The translations under genes were made by a program, and so were the position numbers. The notes below the pieces were generated by a model. It did not search any database. It saw nothing but the letters and a program-made list of their open reading frames with translations, and was not told the origin of the DNA. From the NCBI GenBank assembly GCA_029860345.1, contig JAOUBJ010000004.1, forward strand, positions 1 through 64,000: a stretch of DNA of 64,000 nt. The letters are read 5' to 3'. Shown piece after piece: positions 53,136 to 62,114 of this stretch (within the stretch, counting starts at the first letter, position 1; the number at the start of each line of letters is the position of its first letter). This DNA is from Candidatus Zixiibacteriota bacterium. Its GTDB lineage: Bacteria; Zixibacteria; MSB-5A5; GN15; FEB-12.

Positions 53136-54170
53136 ATGCAAAAATCAACATTGCTGTTTTCCGCCCTCTTTGCGGCGGTGATTTGTCCGTTAATCACTCC
53201 CGCGATGACCTGGGCTGAATCATTTGAAATCCTGTTTGTGTTTGAAGACTCAAAACAACTCGAAGGGTCCGGCTATGTGGCGCTTGTCGAAGGTGGCTAC
53301 TCAGCCGGTCACGAACCAGGCATGACGGGCCAAATTCTTATCCAAAAGTCCGGAAGCAGGCAACGTAAAAGAGATGCGAAAGTGGCCCAGGCTCATGTTC
53401 AGGACGTCTCGGAGTTCGAATCATCGGTGCTGATCGAGGGCCTTGAATCACATCGCATCGAATCAAAACATACCGTTGATCTGGATATCCCGCATTATAC
53501 CGCCCCGGAACTTCGTCAGCGTGCGGACAACTATTTTGTCGCCGGCCGGTATGGTATCGCACTCTCCTTCTACGAAAGGGTGCTGCAAGATGACCCTGAG
53601 GCGGACTCCCTGGAGTTAAACGAGCGCACCCGTGACTGCCGGAATAGACTGGCACAAGTTTTGGATTCACCCAAAGCCTGGCGGGCTGAAAATGAACGCC
53701 TGCCCGCCTATCGGGCGCTCGCCTGGCTGTATGTCGGACGTGGGAATAAGGATCGGGCGGCAGTGTATTTCAATCGGATGCTAAAGCTGGATATTCGCAC
53801 AAAGGAGGCCGAGCACTTTCGAGGCGTGATCAACGGGCTGACCGAAGAAGGCAGGAGCGGCGGCGACTATCTGCCTACGATGACGGAGTTTGTCCCCGTT
53901 GATGTTTTCCCGCAGATGATCAAACAAGCAACTCCGGACTATCCACCCCTGGCGAAACTGGCTGGAATAACCGGGACCGTGTGGGTGAAAAGCCTTGTGA
54001 GCGATGAAGGTTCGGTGATTGGCGCCTGCATCGGCACTTCGTCGGGACATTTGGTTCTGGACATAGCGGCTGCCGAAGCGGCGTATGAATGCAAATACAA
54101 ACCAGCCATGCAGGCCGGCAAACCGGTCTCCGTCTGGGTGGTTTACAGCGTGGATTTCGTTCTGGACTGA
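53136..54170 (+). CDS. exported protein with TPR-like region and C-terminal TonB domain (paralogue)
   Basis: The 344-residue protein is a tandem paralogue of the preceding gene. It has a clear signal peptide (MQKSTLLFSALFAAVICPLI), the same N-terminal beta region (YVALVEGGYSAGHEPGMTGQ), a TPR-like helical middle (PELRQRADNYFVAGRYGIAL) and a TonB C-terminal domain (YPPLAKLAGITGTVWVKSLV, YKPAMQAGKPVSVWVVYSVD). TonB C-terminal folds contact outer-membrane receptors, but the usual N-terminal membrane anchor and Pro-rich rod are absent, so these are likely soluble periplasmic or secreted proteins. GAGGAGAGGTGAT precedes ATG 53136. The spacing to the previous stop is 110 bp. Confidence 0.88.
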   Translation: MQKSTLLFSALFAAVICPLITPAMTWAESFEILFVFEDSKQLEGSGYVALVEGGYSAGHEPGMTGQILIQKSGSRQRKRDAKVAQAHVQDVSEFESSVLIEGLESHRIESKHTVDLDIPHYTAPELRQRADNYFVAGRYGIALSFYERVLQDDPEADSLELNERTRDCRNRLAQVLDSPKAWRAENERLPAYRALAWLYVGRGNKDRAAVYFNRMLKLDIRTKEAEHFRGVINGLTEEGRSGGDYLPTMTEFVPVDVFPQMIKQATPDYPPLAKLAGITGTVWVKSLVSDEGSVIGACIGTSSGHLVLDIAAAEAAYECKYKPAMQAGKPVSVWVVYSVDFVLD

Positions 54171-54225
54171 TCAGAACCGCACCATCAGTGCTTTCGATCA
54201 GATCAAGAAAAACCACCGCAAAGGA

Positions 54226-54422
54226 TTTGTTGAAAAACCCAGGTTCCATTGTGTCGGGTCTTGCCGTCGATGAAATCGGCGGTGTGACCCGACACCGATA
54301 AACCGGCTTCTTGCGCTGAACACACTTTGGCGCCAGGTGGCATTGCGCACAATAGCCGGCTTGACTGGCCGGCGGGTCACACGAAATCGCTGACGCGAAT
54401 ACGCAAGACCCACCGCAACGAA
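54226..54422. repeat. dispersed repeat with inverted arms
   Basis: TTTGTTGAAAAACCCAGG (about 54228) resembles the MITE end. GTGTCGGGTCTTGCCGTCGA ... GTGTGACCCGACACCGATAA ... GCGGGTCACACGAAATCGC ... GCAAGACCCACCGCAACGAA forms nested inverted repeats. It is the reverse of 26368-26544. No coding capacity. Confidence 0.6.
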
Positions 54423-54452
54423 CTCTTAGGTTGAAGTAACCGTGCAACGTAC

Positions 54453-54480
54453 AAAAAGCCCACCCCAAAAAGGGGTGGGC
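54453..54480 (-). terminator. rho-independent terminator of the PGI/PMI gene
   Basis: A perfect 9-bp stem GCCCACCCC (54458-54466) and GGGGTGGGC (54472-54480) has a loop of five A. On the minus strand it is followed by five T (54457-54453). It lies 29 bp past the stop of the minus-strand isomerase gene. Readout from the plus side is weaker. Confidence 0.85.
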
Positions 54481-54509
54481 TTATAGTTTGCGTTGAACGA
54501 ACGCTCATC

Positions 54510-55595
54510 TTAAGTCGTCATCACCTTGTCCATCTCCAGGGCGTTCTTGAGGTCCTGAATCACCTCCACCGGCGTCGGATCGACCTCGTTGAGGACGGCC
54601 AGGTAGTACGATGTAAAATCACCGATCTGAATCAGACTGAACATCCGCTCCAGCCGCACCGCTCCCTTGGAATGAACCTCAACCAGTTCCACATCCAGAC
54701 TCTGGATATGTTCCTTTACGATGTTCATCCGTTTGCGAATCTGCGGATGATCGCCCGCATCGCGCAGCATAATCACCAACAGTTTGTCCTTAAACGGCTC
54801 GATCGTCTTGGACCAGCCGACCAATTCGTTATGATTGAACTCGGCGAAATGGTTGGCGAAGGCAAGGTTCTTCCCGTTCTCGCACAACTGTCCTTTGAAC
54901 CTTACGGCGACCGCATCCATCAAGGTCGGGCCGCTGTAAACAATAGGAATGCGACCATGCGCTTTTTGCGCCAATTTCTTGGCCGGGTTCTGTTCGACTG
55001 GTTGATCCTCAATGTAACCATCACGGAACTTCTGCAGGCTGTCAACTACCGTCTCAAGTTCCTTGGCCACGTCCTTGGCCAGTCCGATTTTTTCAAGGAA
55101 CATCACCAGCGGTATGAACGAGTAGCCAATGGCCGCCCGCGGCTGCAATCCCTCCGGCAGTGTGGCCAAAGGTATCTGATTGAGCTCGCAGATTTCCCCC
55201 AGCAATCCGCCGGTAGAGATGGCCACCATCATGGCTTTGCGTGACAGCGCATCCTCGACGGCCGACATGGTCTCTTCGGTATTGCCGGAATACGAGGATG
55301 CGATCACCAGGGTCTCATCGTCAACATATTCCGGCAGGACATAGTGCCGACATATCTCGAACGGTACCAGCAGCTTTGAAGAAAGATAGGTGCGCGTCAG
55401 ATCACCACCGATAGCCGAGCCACCCATGCCGATCACCACGATGTTCTTGATGCCGCTAAAATCGTCAGGATCAATTTGCCATCGCTGGGCCAGGGTCAGG
55501 GCATCGGCCATCTGTTCCGGCAAGTCGAAGATCCGATTGTACATATTGCTCGGGTCGGCTTTGCGGATGCTTTCAACGTCGTCAAGTATCGTCAA
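54510..55595 (-). CDS. bifunctional phosphoglucose/phosphomannose isomerase
   Basis: The 361-residue protein has two SIS domains: NIVVIGMGGSAIGGDLTRTY and ETLVIASSYSGNTEETMSAV (the SIS nucleotide/sugar-phosphate-binding loops). The C-terminal half carries GQLCENGKNLAFANHFAEFN HNELVGW, the family's catalytic EFNHNE motif. Archaeal/bacterial PGI/PMI interconverts glucose-6-phosphate, fructose-6-phosphate and mannose-6-phosphate in the cytoplasm. TTG 55595 is the start, with AAGGA about 9 nt upstream. It follows the enzyme I gene with 11 bp spacing, so the two probably form one transcript linking sugar uptake and glycolysis. Confidence 0.92.
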   Translation of the reverse strand: MTILDDVESIRKADPSNMYNRIFDLPEQMADALTLAQRWQIDPDDFSGIKNIVVIGMGGSAIGGDLTRTYLSSKLLVPFEICRHYVLPEYVDDETLVIASSYSGNTEETMSAVEDALSRKAMMVAISTGGLLGEICELNQIPLATLPEGLQPRAAIGYSFIPLVMFLEKIGLAKDVAKELETVVDSLQKFRDGYIEDQPVEQNPAKKLAQKAHGRIPIVYSGPTLMDAVAVRFKGQLCENGKNLAFANHFAEFNHNELVGWSKTIEPFKDKLLVIMLRDAGDHPQIRKRMNIVKEHIQSLDVELVEVHSKGAVRLERMFSLIQIGDFTSYYLAVLNEVDPTPVEVIQDLKNALEMDKVMTT

Positions 55596-55606
55596 TTTTG
55601 TGGTCC

Positions 55607-57361
55607 TTATGCTTGAAGTTTTGTTTTTTGCGATTCCGATTTGAAATTCTCAAGTATCTGTTTTACGGCAGGCTCCGAACCGGCCGCGAGTACCGGCGCC
55701 ACCAGGTGACGCACCAGTCGCGAGTCAATTCTTTTTACCAATCTACAGATATCAAAGATCCTGTTTGGGTTCATCGAAAGTTGATCCACACCCATGCCGA
55801 TAAAAAGCGGCAGGGCCAACTGATCTCCGGCCACCTCGCCACAAATCGAGACCGGTTTGCCGCATGCTTTGCCCGCCTCGACGGTCTTGTGGATCAGGTT
55901 CAGAACGGCCGGATGATAAGGTGTGTAGAGGTCAGCCACTCGGTTGTTCATACGGTCGGTGGCCATTGTGTATTGGGTCAGGTCGTTTGAGCCTATCGAC
56001 ATGAAGTCGACTTTGGCGGCCAGAGCATGGGCTGTCAGAGCGGCGGCCGGAACTTCCACCATGATGCCGACTTGAACAGTCTCATCAAAAGCAACGCCCT
56101 TACGGCGCAGACCCAGCTTGACCTGCGAGATCAGTTTACGGGCTCGCTCCACTTCCGACAACACGGTCACCATCGGCAACATGATCTTGACTTTACCGAA
56201 GGCCGAGGCCCGCAAAATCGCTCTGACCTGTGTTTTGAAAATGGCCGTGCGATCCAGCATCACTCGGATACCGCGCCAGCCCAGCGCCGGGTTCATTTCC
56301 ACCGGCCAGGCTGCGTCCTGTCTTATTTTATCGTAACCCAAGTCGAACATTCGTAACACCACCGGTTGACCGGCGAATTTCTGGACAATCTGTTTATAAG
56401 GCTCAAACTGTGCCTCCTCATCGGGGAAGCGGTTGTCATCCAAAAAGAGAAACTCGGTCCGGTAAAGCCCGATCGGAAAAGCTCTTTCCGCCAGTATGTC
56501 ATCAACAGGTCCGCTTAGGGATAGGTTTCCCGCAATTGAAACCTCGACACCATCACGTGTGATCGGGGGTACTTGGGTCAGCCTTCTGATGCGAGTGACC
56601 AGCGCCGGTCCATGGCGCTTCTTGAGTTTTTGGTACTCAACCCAATCTTCATCGGTCGGGTTGATAATCACTTCGCCGGCCGTTCCGTTGAGTATGAGCC
56701 GGCTATTGTTGGCCACTTCAAGGAAAGAGCCCTCGACCAAAACCACCGGCAACATGAGTGAGCGGGCAATCAAGGCCATGTGCGAGTCAGGCCCGCCTTT
56801 ACTGATCAAAAAACCGGTTGCCTTGCGCTGACGGAATAGCAACACATCGCCGGGGGTGAATGTCTTGCCGACCAGAATGGTGCCGGGTGGTAGTTTCGAC
56901 TCGCTTTTCTCAAAACCACTAAGATAGGACAGCACCCGGGCCGCCACGCTTTTGATATCCTCTCCCATCTGGCGCATATAGAAGTCACTGGATTTCGTCA
57001 ACGGTGCCATGGTCAGCTTGACCAGCTGATCATAGACATAGGCGGCGTTGCGTTTTTGAAGGTGAATCTCTTCCTTGACTTTTTTGAGAAACTCATAGTC
57101 ACCGGCGATCAGCAGTTGGGCGTCGAACACCTTAGCCACCGGCCCTTCCATCTTGGTACCGGCTGATGTACGCAACTGCCTGAGTTCGCGGAGGGCCTGT
57201 TCGACGGCCCGGTCCAGCGACTCGGTCTCATGCTTGAGCCGAGAGGTCGGCACCGCGATTTCGGCCACTTGAACCTCACCCGGCAGGATCACTCTCGCCT
57301 GTCCGAGAACGATGCCGCCGGAGATCGACAAGCCGCTCAGTATTCTTCTTTTGGCGGTCAT
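55607..57361 (-). CDS. ptsI: PTS enzyme I (phosphoenolpyruvate-protein phosphotransferase)
   Basis: The 584-residue protein shows GISGGIVLGQARV (start), the phosphohistidine loop KGGPDSHMALIARSLMLPVV (active His in the usual GG..SH position), PEP-binding YRTEFLFLDDNRFPDEEAQF and LRMFDLGYDK, metal site IGSNDLTQYTMATDR, and the catalytic Cys in SICGEVAGDQLALPLF. Enzyme I transfers phosphate from PEP to HPr. No HPr or EII gene is in the window; it may serve a distant PTS or a regulatory branch. Length is near the usual 570-590. ATG 57361. It is followed 11 bp later by the PGI/PMI gene. Confidence 0.94.
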   Translation of the reverse strand: MTAKRRILSGLSISGGIVLGQARVILPGEVQVAEIAVPTSRLKHETESLDRAVEQALRELRQLRTSAGTKMEGPVAKVFDAQLLIAGDYEFLKKVKEEIHLQKRNAAYVYDQLVKLTMAPLTKSSDFYMRQMGEDIKSVAARVLSYLSGFEKSESKLPPGTILVGKTFTPGDVLLFRQRKATGFLISKGGPDSHMALIARSLMLPVVLVEGSFLEVANNSRLILNGTAGEVIINPTDEDWVEYQKLKKRHGPALVTRIRRLTQVPPITRDGVEVSIAGNLSLSGPVDDILAERAFPIGLYRTEFLFLDDNRFPDEEAQFEPYKQIVQKFAGQPVVLRMFDLGYDKIRQDAAWPVEMNPALGWRGIRVMLDRTAIFKTQVRAILRASAFGKVKIMLPMVTVLSEVERARKLISQVKLGLRRKGVAFDETVQVGIMVEVPAAALTAHALAAKVDFMSIGSNDLTQYTMATDRMNNRVADLYTPYHPAVLNLIHKTVEAGKACGKPVSICGEVAGDQLALPLFIGMGVDQLSMNPNRIFDICRLVKRIDSRLVRHLVAPVLAAGSEPAVKQILENFKSESQKTKLQA

Positions 57362-57627
57362 AACAGCAAACCCAGCGCCTTTTTATGGCCAAAAACAGCT
57401 ACACTTTACCAATTCAAATTACCCGCAGCCATCGTCGATAGCAAGGATAAAGTGTGTCGGACCCCCGCTAATGTGACCTTTGCCGACAGGGTCGGAGAAC
57501 GATGCACAGTTGCCCGGCCAGGTTTGTGTTCTGCCGTGGTTCCAGACAAACATTGAACCCTCGGTGGGTCATTGCCGGGTCTTTACTCGGTTCCGGACAC
57601 TGGGTGATTTGGGAGAGAGCGTCTGAC
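57362..57627. other. gene-free gap
   Basis: About 265 bp upstream of ptsI. It should contain the ptsI promoter. No repeat or gene is recognised. Confidence 0.4.
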
Positions 57628-58164
57628 TCAGCCGCCGACTTTCTTAGTCTGACTCTTCAGTTCCCGGGCGAAGTCCTTGGCGATCCGTTTATAAATCTGG
57701 TCGCCCGATTCCATCCAGTCGGTTACTTGATATGTGAAGTGTCCGGCGAAAACAATCGAATCGGAAGTGAGGTCTACGAGGTAAAGGTGCACCTTCAGCC
57801 TGGCCGCGCCGCCAAGCAGTCCAAAGAGAAAACGCATCAGACCGCTGCCCCGGCTGAAATCAAGGACACCGGCGCGCAATTCATACTGTACGCCGACCGT
57901 CTCGTCGCTGGTTATGGTGTTGAACTGCTTCTTTTCCAGTTCAGTTATAATGTACTCTTTGAATTTGGCGATCTCTTCGGCCGTAGGCTTGTCCTCAGGC
58001 TTCATATCGGGCGGAAGTTGATCTACGAAATTCCCCATACTCATGGCCGCCGGAGGATTGAGCGACTCCTCCATAGGGACGGTAACCATGTAGTTCTTCA
58101 GACACCCGGTCAAAAGAAGGACTGAACCCAGTATCAAGACCAGCCCGGCCAGTGCTTTGTTCAT
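57628..58164 (-). CDS. DUF4410-like lipoprotein
   Basis: The 178-residue product starts at ATG 58164, with GAGGAGAGG just upstream. Signal MNKALAGLVLILGSVLLLTGC ends in lipobox LLTGC. The mature part includes FKEYIITELEKKQFNTITSD, VQYELRAGVLDFSRGSGLMR and FLFGLLGGAARLKVHLYLVD LTSDSIVFAGHFTYQVTDWM, a pattern typical of DUF4410 lipoproteins (GlpA-type fold with an internal glycine-rich strand). Role unknown; envelope location is predicted. It is 37 bp downstream of the barrel gene on the same strand, probably one transcript. Confidence 0.8.
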   Translation of the reverse strand: MNKALAGLVLILGSVLLLTGCLKNYMVTVPMEESLNPPAAMSMGNFVDQLPPDMKPEDKPTAEEIAKFKEYIITELEKKQFNTITSDETVGVQYELRAGVLDFSRGSGLMRFLFGLLGGAARLKVHLYLVDLTSDSIVFAGHFTYQVTDWMESGDQIYKRIAKDFARELKSQTKKVGG

Positions 58165-58201
58165 TACCTCTCCTCGTTGTTTGTCGAACCAGAGCGTCCT
58201 A

Positions 58202-59194
58202 TCAGAAGACAGCGAAAGCTGCAAGCCTCAGATCAAATACCAACGCATACTGGATGTTGGCGCCGTAATAGGTGTAACCGGGAGTGTCTTTCGTTCCCAC
58301 GAATATCAGATCAGCATGCGCGCCCAGATCGACGCCCCAATTGGAGGCGAGCATTTGACACCAACCCAAACCGGTACTGGCCAAAAACTTGGTCTCGGAC
58401 CAGTCCAGCGGAACGATAAACTCCTCACTGGTAACAATATCCCGCACCAGCAAGTCTCCGGATACACTGTGGCTGATAGCGCCCGCGCCGGAATAGAAGT
58501 AGAACATGCTGTTGTCAGGTCCGTCTCGATCTGGATGATAGTAATACTGAACGGCCAGTTCGTACCGCCAGGCTTTCATCCGAGCCGTCTGGTCTACGAC
58601 TCGTAAGTCCGGAAAAGGTGTGTGGAACACCTGATCAGGATCAACGTCGATACCGGATTTTGACAGACTGAGTCTCACCCCGAACCTGTAGGAAGCAGCT
58701 ATCACCATGTGACCGCCAAAACCGACACCACGCTGGATACCGTCGTAGTAGCTACCGACCGGGAAACTGTAATTCGATCCCGCCGACAATGCGAATTGCC
58801 AGCGCTTGATCCGAGTCTGTGTTATCAGCGGGTCGGTTTCAGACAGCCAGGTCTCTTCGGTAGGCGGTGGTGCTCGATTGGGAAGGGTAAGCCTTGGTTC
58901 GTTACGGATGCGTTTGGGTTCACCAAGAAAGTCCTTTGTGACATCCTCGCCCCTGGAATTGAGAATCGACTCGATATTCTGGAAACCGATGATCCTCTCA
59001 TCACCTTCATAGAAAAACCGGATGACCCGGAACCGCTGTTTGACCTCTATCCGGACGCGCTCAAACCGTTCCCCGGACACCAGGACCACAGTGCCTCTTC
59101 TGGCGCGAATGGCCGCGGATAAATCTGTCGCCGGTGATAATATGGAAAGTAGGCAGATCAGGGCTGCAAAAACATGATGTCGGTACCAAGCCAC
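58202..59194 (-). CDS. outer-membrane beta-barrel protein
   Basis: The 330-residue product starts at GTG 59194 (GGAG 6 nt upstream). Signal peptide MAWYRHHVFAALICLLSILS...LSA. The first ~110 residues contain an Arg-rich SH3-like/LSm-like segment (GTVVLVSGERFERVRIEVKQ, RVIRFFYEGDERIIGFQNIE). The rest is strand-rich with FALSAGSNYSFPVGSYYDGI, GHMVIAASYRFGVRLSLSKS, YELAVQYYYHPD and ends YALVFDLRLAAFAVF, a typical barrel terminus with final Phe. Predicted 8-10 stranded OMP. Function unknown. It is followed after 37 bp by the DUF4410-like lipoprotein gene. Confidence 0.8.
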   Translation of the reverse strand: MAWYRHHVFAALICLLSILSPATDLSAAIRARRGTVVLVSGERFERVRIEVKQRFRVIRFFYEGDERIIGFQNIESILNSRGEDVTKDFLGEPKRIRNEPRLTLPNRAPPPTEETWLSETDPLITQTRIKRWQFALSAGSNYSFPVGSYYDGIQRGVGFGGHMVIAASYRFGVRLSLSKSGIDVDPDQVFHTPFPDLRVVDQTARMKAWRYELAVQYYYHPDRDGPDNSMFYFYSGAGAISHSVSGDLLVRDIVTSEEFIVPLDWSETKFLASTGLGWCQMLASNWGVDLGAHADLIFVGTKDTPGYTYYGANIQYALVFDLRLAAFAVF

Positions 59195-59449
59195 TGTTGG
59201 CTCCAGTTGTCTTCGTTAATGTTTACACCAAGATACATGTTCGGGTCCGGCTGCGCAAGCATGTCGACAAAGTACTGTTGAAAAATGTCCCGTCCCGTGG
59301 CTTGGGAAATCCGATAATAGCCCGGGAAGAAACTCTCCATCGAGTTGTATCCAAGGTGAAATCAGATTCCCGTGCCGGCCTGTTCCACTTTACGACTTGG
59401 AGGACCGCACCGGAATGACCCGAAACCACAAACCCGACGGAGGTGGATG
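59195..59449. other. gene-free divergent gap
   Basis: About 255 bp between the barrel gene (minus) and the ARPP-1 gene (plus). A minus-strand 60-codon frame (59158-59340) without a ribosome-binding site overlaps the barrel start; I do not accept it as a gene. Confidence 0.4.
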
Positions 59450-60457
59450 ATGATCCGATTCTTCGCAACGATTATCGTAACGGCAGCTATTCTAACCTCG
59501 GCGCCGCCGGTAGAATCGAACGATGCAGCAAAAGACGGCCACCGCATTACCGGTCCGTATGTTTGCAAAAATCTATCGGTGTTTCTCTTTCACGGAGGTG
59601 ATCTAACGGTAGGTGACAACATTCTAACGCTCGAAGAAGCGCTTGCAAGTGGAGCCGTAATCGTGCACGAAACCGGCAGTGTCGGCCAATTGCAGATCGA
59701 AAACTTGTCGGAATGGGATGTCTTCATCCAGGCCGGTGATATCGTCAAAGGAGGTCGACAGGACCGCTTTCTCCGCTACGATCTGATCATCAAGGCGCAT
59801 TCGGGCAAGATGCCGTTGCCTTCGTTCTGCGTGGAGCAGGGTCGCTGGTCCCAGCGTGACGGAGAGGAAGCCACTCGTTTTGGTAGCTCCAACAATATGG
59901 CTGCATCCAGAGAATTGAAACTGGCCGCCAAGCTTGCCGGATCGCAGAAAGAGGTTTGGTCTGAAGTAAGCCAGTTGCAGGACATGCTCACCGATGCAGC
60001 CGAGGTCTCGGTCCGAAGCGGCCGGTCGGCATCCAGCCTCCAATTGACCCTCGAAAATCAGGCCGTCCACTCTCGGGCCGGGCTGTATGTCGACGCAATT
60101 ACCTCAGAAGTCGAACGCTATGATAACGTCACCGGTTTTGCTTTCGCTATCAACGGCCGAATCAACAGCGCGGACTTGTATCATAGCCCGGTGCTCTTTG
60201 CCAAGTTGTGGCCGAAGTTGATCGAGGCGGCGGCCATCGAAGCGATTTCGAAGTCTTCTGATGTTGAAAACGACAACTCTCTCACCGTCGCCGACCTCAT
60301 CACCTGGCTGAATGAAACAGACAACGCCGACGCGACCAGCCAGTCGGTCAACGATGCCACCCGACTATTGATTAAACAGCGGGATTCCGATGTTTGCTTC
60401 GAGACGATAGATTCAGAACGTGGCACGGTTGTCCACAAAAATGTTATCAGGAAGTAG
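59450..60457 (+). CDS. ARPP-1 (DUF6569-type) exported protein
   Basis: The 335-residue product starts at ATG 59450 (GGAGG 6 nt upstream; ATG 59447 is also possible). Signal MIRFFATIIVTAAILTSAPP. The ARPP-1/DUF6569 domain follows: GPYVCKNLSVFLFHGGDLTV, LTLEEALASGAVIVHETGSV, LQIENLSEWDVFIQAGDIVK GGRQDRFLRYDLIIKAHSGK and LPSFCVEQGRWSQRDGEEAT. The last conserved part is VTGFAFAINGRINSADLYHS. ARPP-1 proteins are associated with rhodanese/phosphatase families; their biochemical role is unknown. The presence of a signal peptide places it in the periplasm or outside. It stands alone on the plus strand. Confidence 0.87.
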   Translation: MIRFFATIIVTAAILTSAPPVESNDAAKDGHRITGPYVCKNLSVFLFHGGDLTVGDNILTLEEALASGAVIVHETGSVGQLQIENLSEWDVFIQAGDIVKGGRQDRFLRYDLIIKAHSGKMPLPSFCVEQGRWSQRDGEEATRFGSSNNMAASRELKLAAKLAGSQKEVWSEVSQLQDMLTDAAEVSVRSGRSASSLQLTLENQAVHSRAGLYVDAITSEVERYDNVTGFAFAINGRINSADLYHSPVLFAKLWPKLIEAAAIEAISKSSDVENDNSLTVADLITWLNETDNADATSQSVNDATRLLIKQRDSDVCFETIDSERGTVVHKNVIRK

Positions 60458-60883
60458 TGGCAACCCTGCAAGCCGGGTTGTTTGCGCTTCGCGGCGATGA
60501 ATCGCTCTCCAGATTGTAACCTAACCCTGAGCACAGTCGAAGGGTGAGGTTCCACAAGACGACACACGGTCATGCCGGACCTTGATCCGGCATCCCTGCG
60601 CCGAAGCATCGCTTGTAGGTCGAGACCCCTGGCCCGGAGGGATACCGAAGGCAGGTTTCGACAACAGCAATGGCAAGCGAAAATGTCGTGGGAGCCGAGA
60701 AAGAGTCGGGTGGCACTCTCAAACTCGGTTTGGGGAGGTCTTTTTTCTTATCCCCCAAACGAGGCTTGGACCGGCCACCCGACGACAACCGTAGGGCGTC
60801 CGGCAGATGTCCGCATCTGCCGCTTGAACAACGGCCACCAATAGCATAGATTGACCTCGAACACCGAAACCCGAGGCCACTGC
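60458..60883. repeat. gene-free region with dispersed repeats
   Basis: ACCCTGAGCACAGTCGAAGG (about 60525) and the pair GGTGGCACTCTCAAACTCGG-TTTGGGG ... CCCCCAAACGAGGCTTGGACC-GGCCACCC (60709-60782) form a long inverted repeat with motifs seen elsewhere in the window. No gene recognised. Confidence 0.55.
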
Positions 60884-61882
60884 ATGAAACAGCATGTTCA
60901 CGTTCTTTCCGATTTCGACGATCTATGGATACAACAACTTGCATCCGAGCTCGACAACAACACAACGTTGAGCCACGGCAAGGAGATACCTATCCCGGAC
61001 GATTGTCATGTTTTGGTGGCCGGGCTACCCACACGTGAGCAGATCACGTCCTGCCACAACCTGCACAGCCTGATTATCCCCTGGTCCGGACTTCCGAAAG
61101 CGACCCGCGAACTGATGCTCGACTTGCCTCACATTGCGATTTACAACCTGCACCACAATGCCGCCGCGGTCGCCGAACATGCTGTGGCTCTGATGTTGGC
61201 TGCGTCCAAGAGTATCGTGCCTATCGATCGCCGTCTCAGGCAGAATGATTGGACACCACGGTATGAACCGAGTTCATCACCGTTGTTGGAAAAAAAGACG
61301 GCGCTGATTCTGGGATACGGCGCTATCGGACGACGCATCGCCAGAGCCTGTGCCGGGTTGGGCATGGAAGTCCACGCTGTGAAACGAAACTTCAAAGGCA
61401 TAGACGATCCTACAACCAGCCTTGCACCCCTGGGTATCCCTCAGCTTCACGATTCACGTTCCATGAATGATTACCTGCCGCAGGCGGCGGCCCTGTTTGT
61501 TTGTCTGCCGCTGTCGCCGGCGACCGAAGGACTTATCGGTGAACACGAACTGTCCCTGCTTCCGGATGATTCGATTGTCATCAATATCGCGCGCGGACGG
61601 GTGATCGACGAAGCGGCGTTGTACCGCGCCTTGAAGAGCGGTCGTATCAGAGCCGGTCTGGATACCTGGTATCTCTATCCACAGGATGAGTCTTCGCGCT
61701 CCGACCAGCCACCGTCGGAATTTGCTTTCCATGAACTTGAAAATGTTGTCATGACCCCTCATCTGGCCGGACATTGCAGCGACATTGAGACGCACCGCAT
61801 CCAAGCCTTGGCCAGGCTCCTGAACCGCCTCGCAGACGGTCACCCTTTGCCAGATCGGGTGGACCCCGAGCGGGGGTATTGA
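60884..61882 (+). CDS. D-isomer-specific 2-hydroxyacid dehydrogenase family protein
   Basis: The 332-residue protein starts at ATG 60884 (GAGG 7 nt upstream). The NAD-binding domain is clear: ALILGYGAIGRRIARACAGL GMEVHAVKR (GxGxxG), PLSPATEGLIGEHELSLLPD, VINIARGRVIDEAALYRALK (catalytic Arg). The C-terminal TPHLAGHCSD supplies the catalytic His. The usual catalytic Glu segment (DVFE) reads DTWY here, so Tyr replaces Glu. Many relatives with DxWxxYP are annotated without a tested activity. Cytoplasmic, NAD(P)-dependent; the substrate is unknown. It stands alone. Confidence 0.88.
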   Translation: MKQHVHVLSDFDDLWIQQLASELDNNTTLSHGKEIPIPDDCHVLVAGLPTREQITSCHNLHSLIIPWSGLPKATRELMLDLPHIAIYNLHHNAAAVAEHAVALMLAASKSIVPIDRRLRQNDWTPRYEPSSSPLLEKKTALILGYGAIGRRIARACAGLGMEVHAVKRNFKGIDDPTTSLAPLGIPQLHDSRSMNDYLPQAAALFVCLPLSPATEGLIGEHELSLLPDDSIVINIARGRVIDEAALYRALKSGRIRAGLDTWYLYPQDESSRSDQPPSEFAFHELENVVMTPHLAGHCSDIETHRIQALARLLNRLADGHPLPDRVDPERGY

Positions 61883-62114
61883 CTTTCTATCGGTGGTCAA
61901 CCGTAGGCCGGAACACTCTTAGTGGTTCCGACTAGCAGTAGTAGGTCAGGGCCCCTGGCCCGAAGGGCATGAATGCCATTTATGGCCGCAGGCGGGTCCT
62001 GACATCGACGAAGTCGATTTCTCTGACTGTCGGGACCCCTGTTCTGTAGCGCGAGAACCACGGCTTAGCCGTGTCGTCCCCTAGCGCATCCGAAGGCGAA
62101 CCTATCCTGCCAGA
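61883..62114. other. gene-free gap
   Basis: About 230 bp between convergent genes. It contains a short GTAGGTCAGGGCCCCTGGCC stretch (about 61941), similar to GTCGAGACCCCTGGCCC at 60617 and GACCTACGA-type fragments elsewhere. No gene. Confidence 0.4.

Noticed and set aside
59158-59340. 60-codon minus-strand frame (MESFFPGYYRISQATGRDIF...)
   Set aside because: It has no ribosome-binding site, overlaps the start of the barrel gene, and shows no recognisable domain. It is kept only as a possibility.
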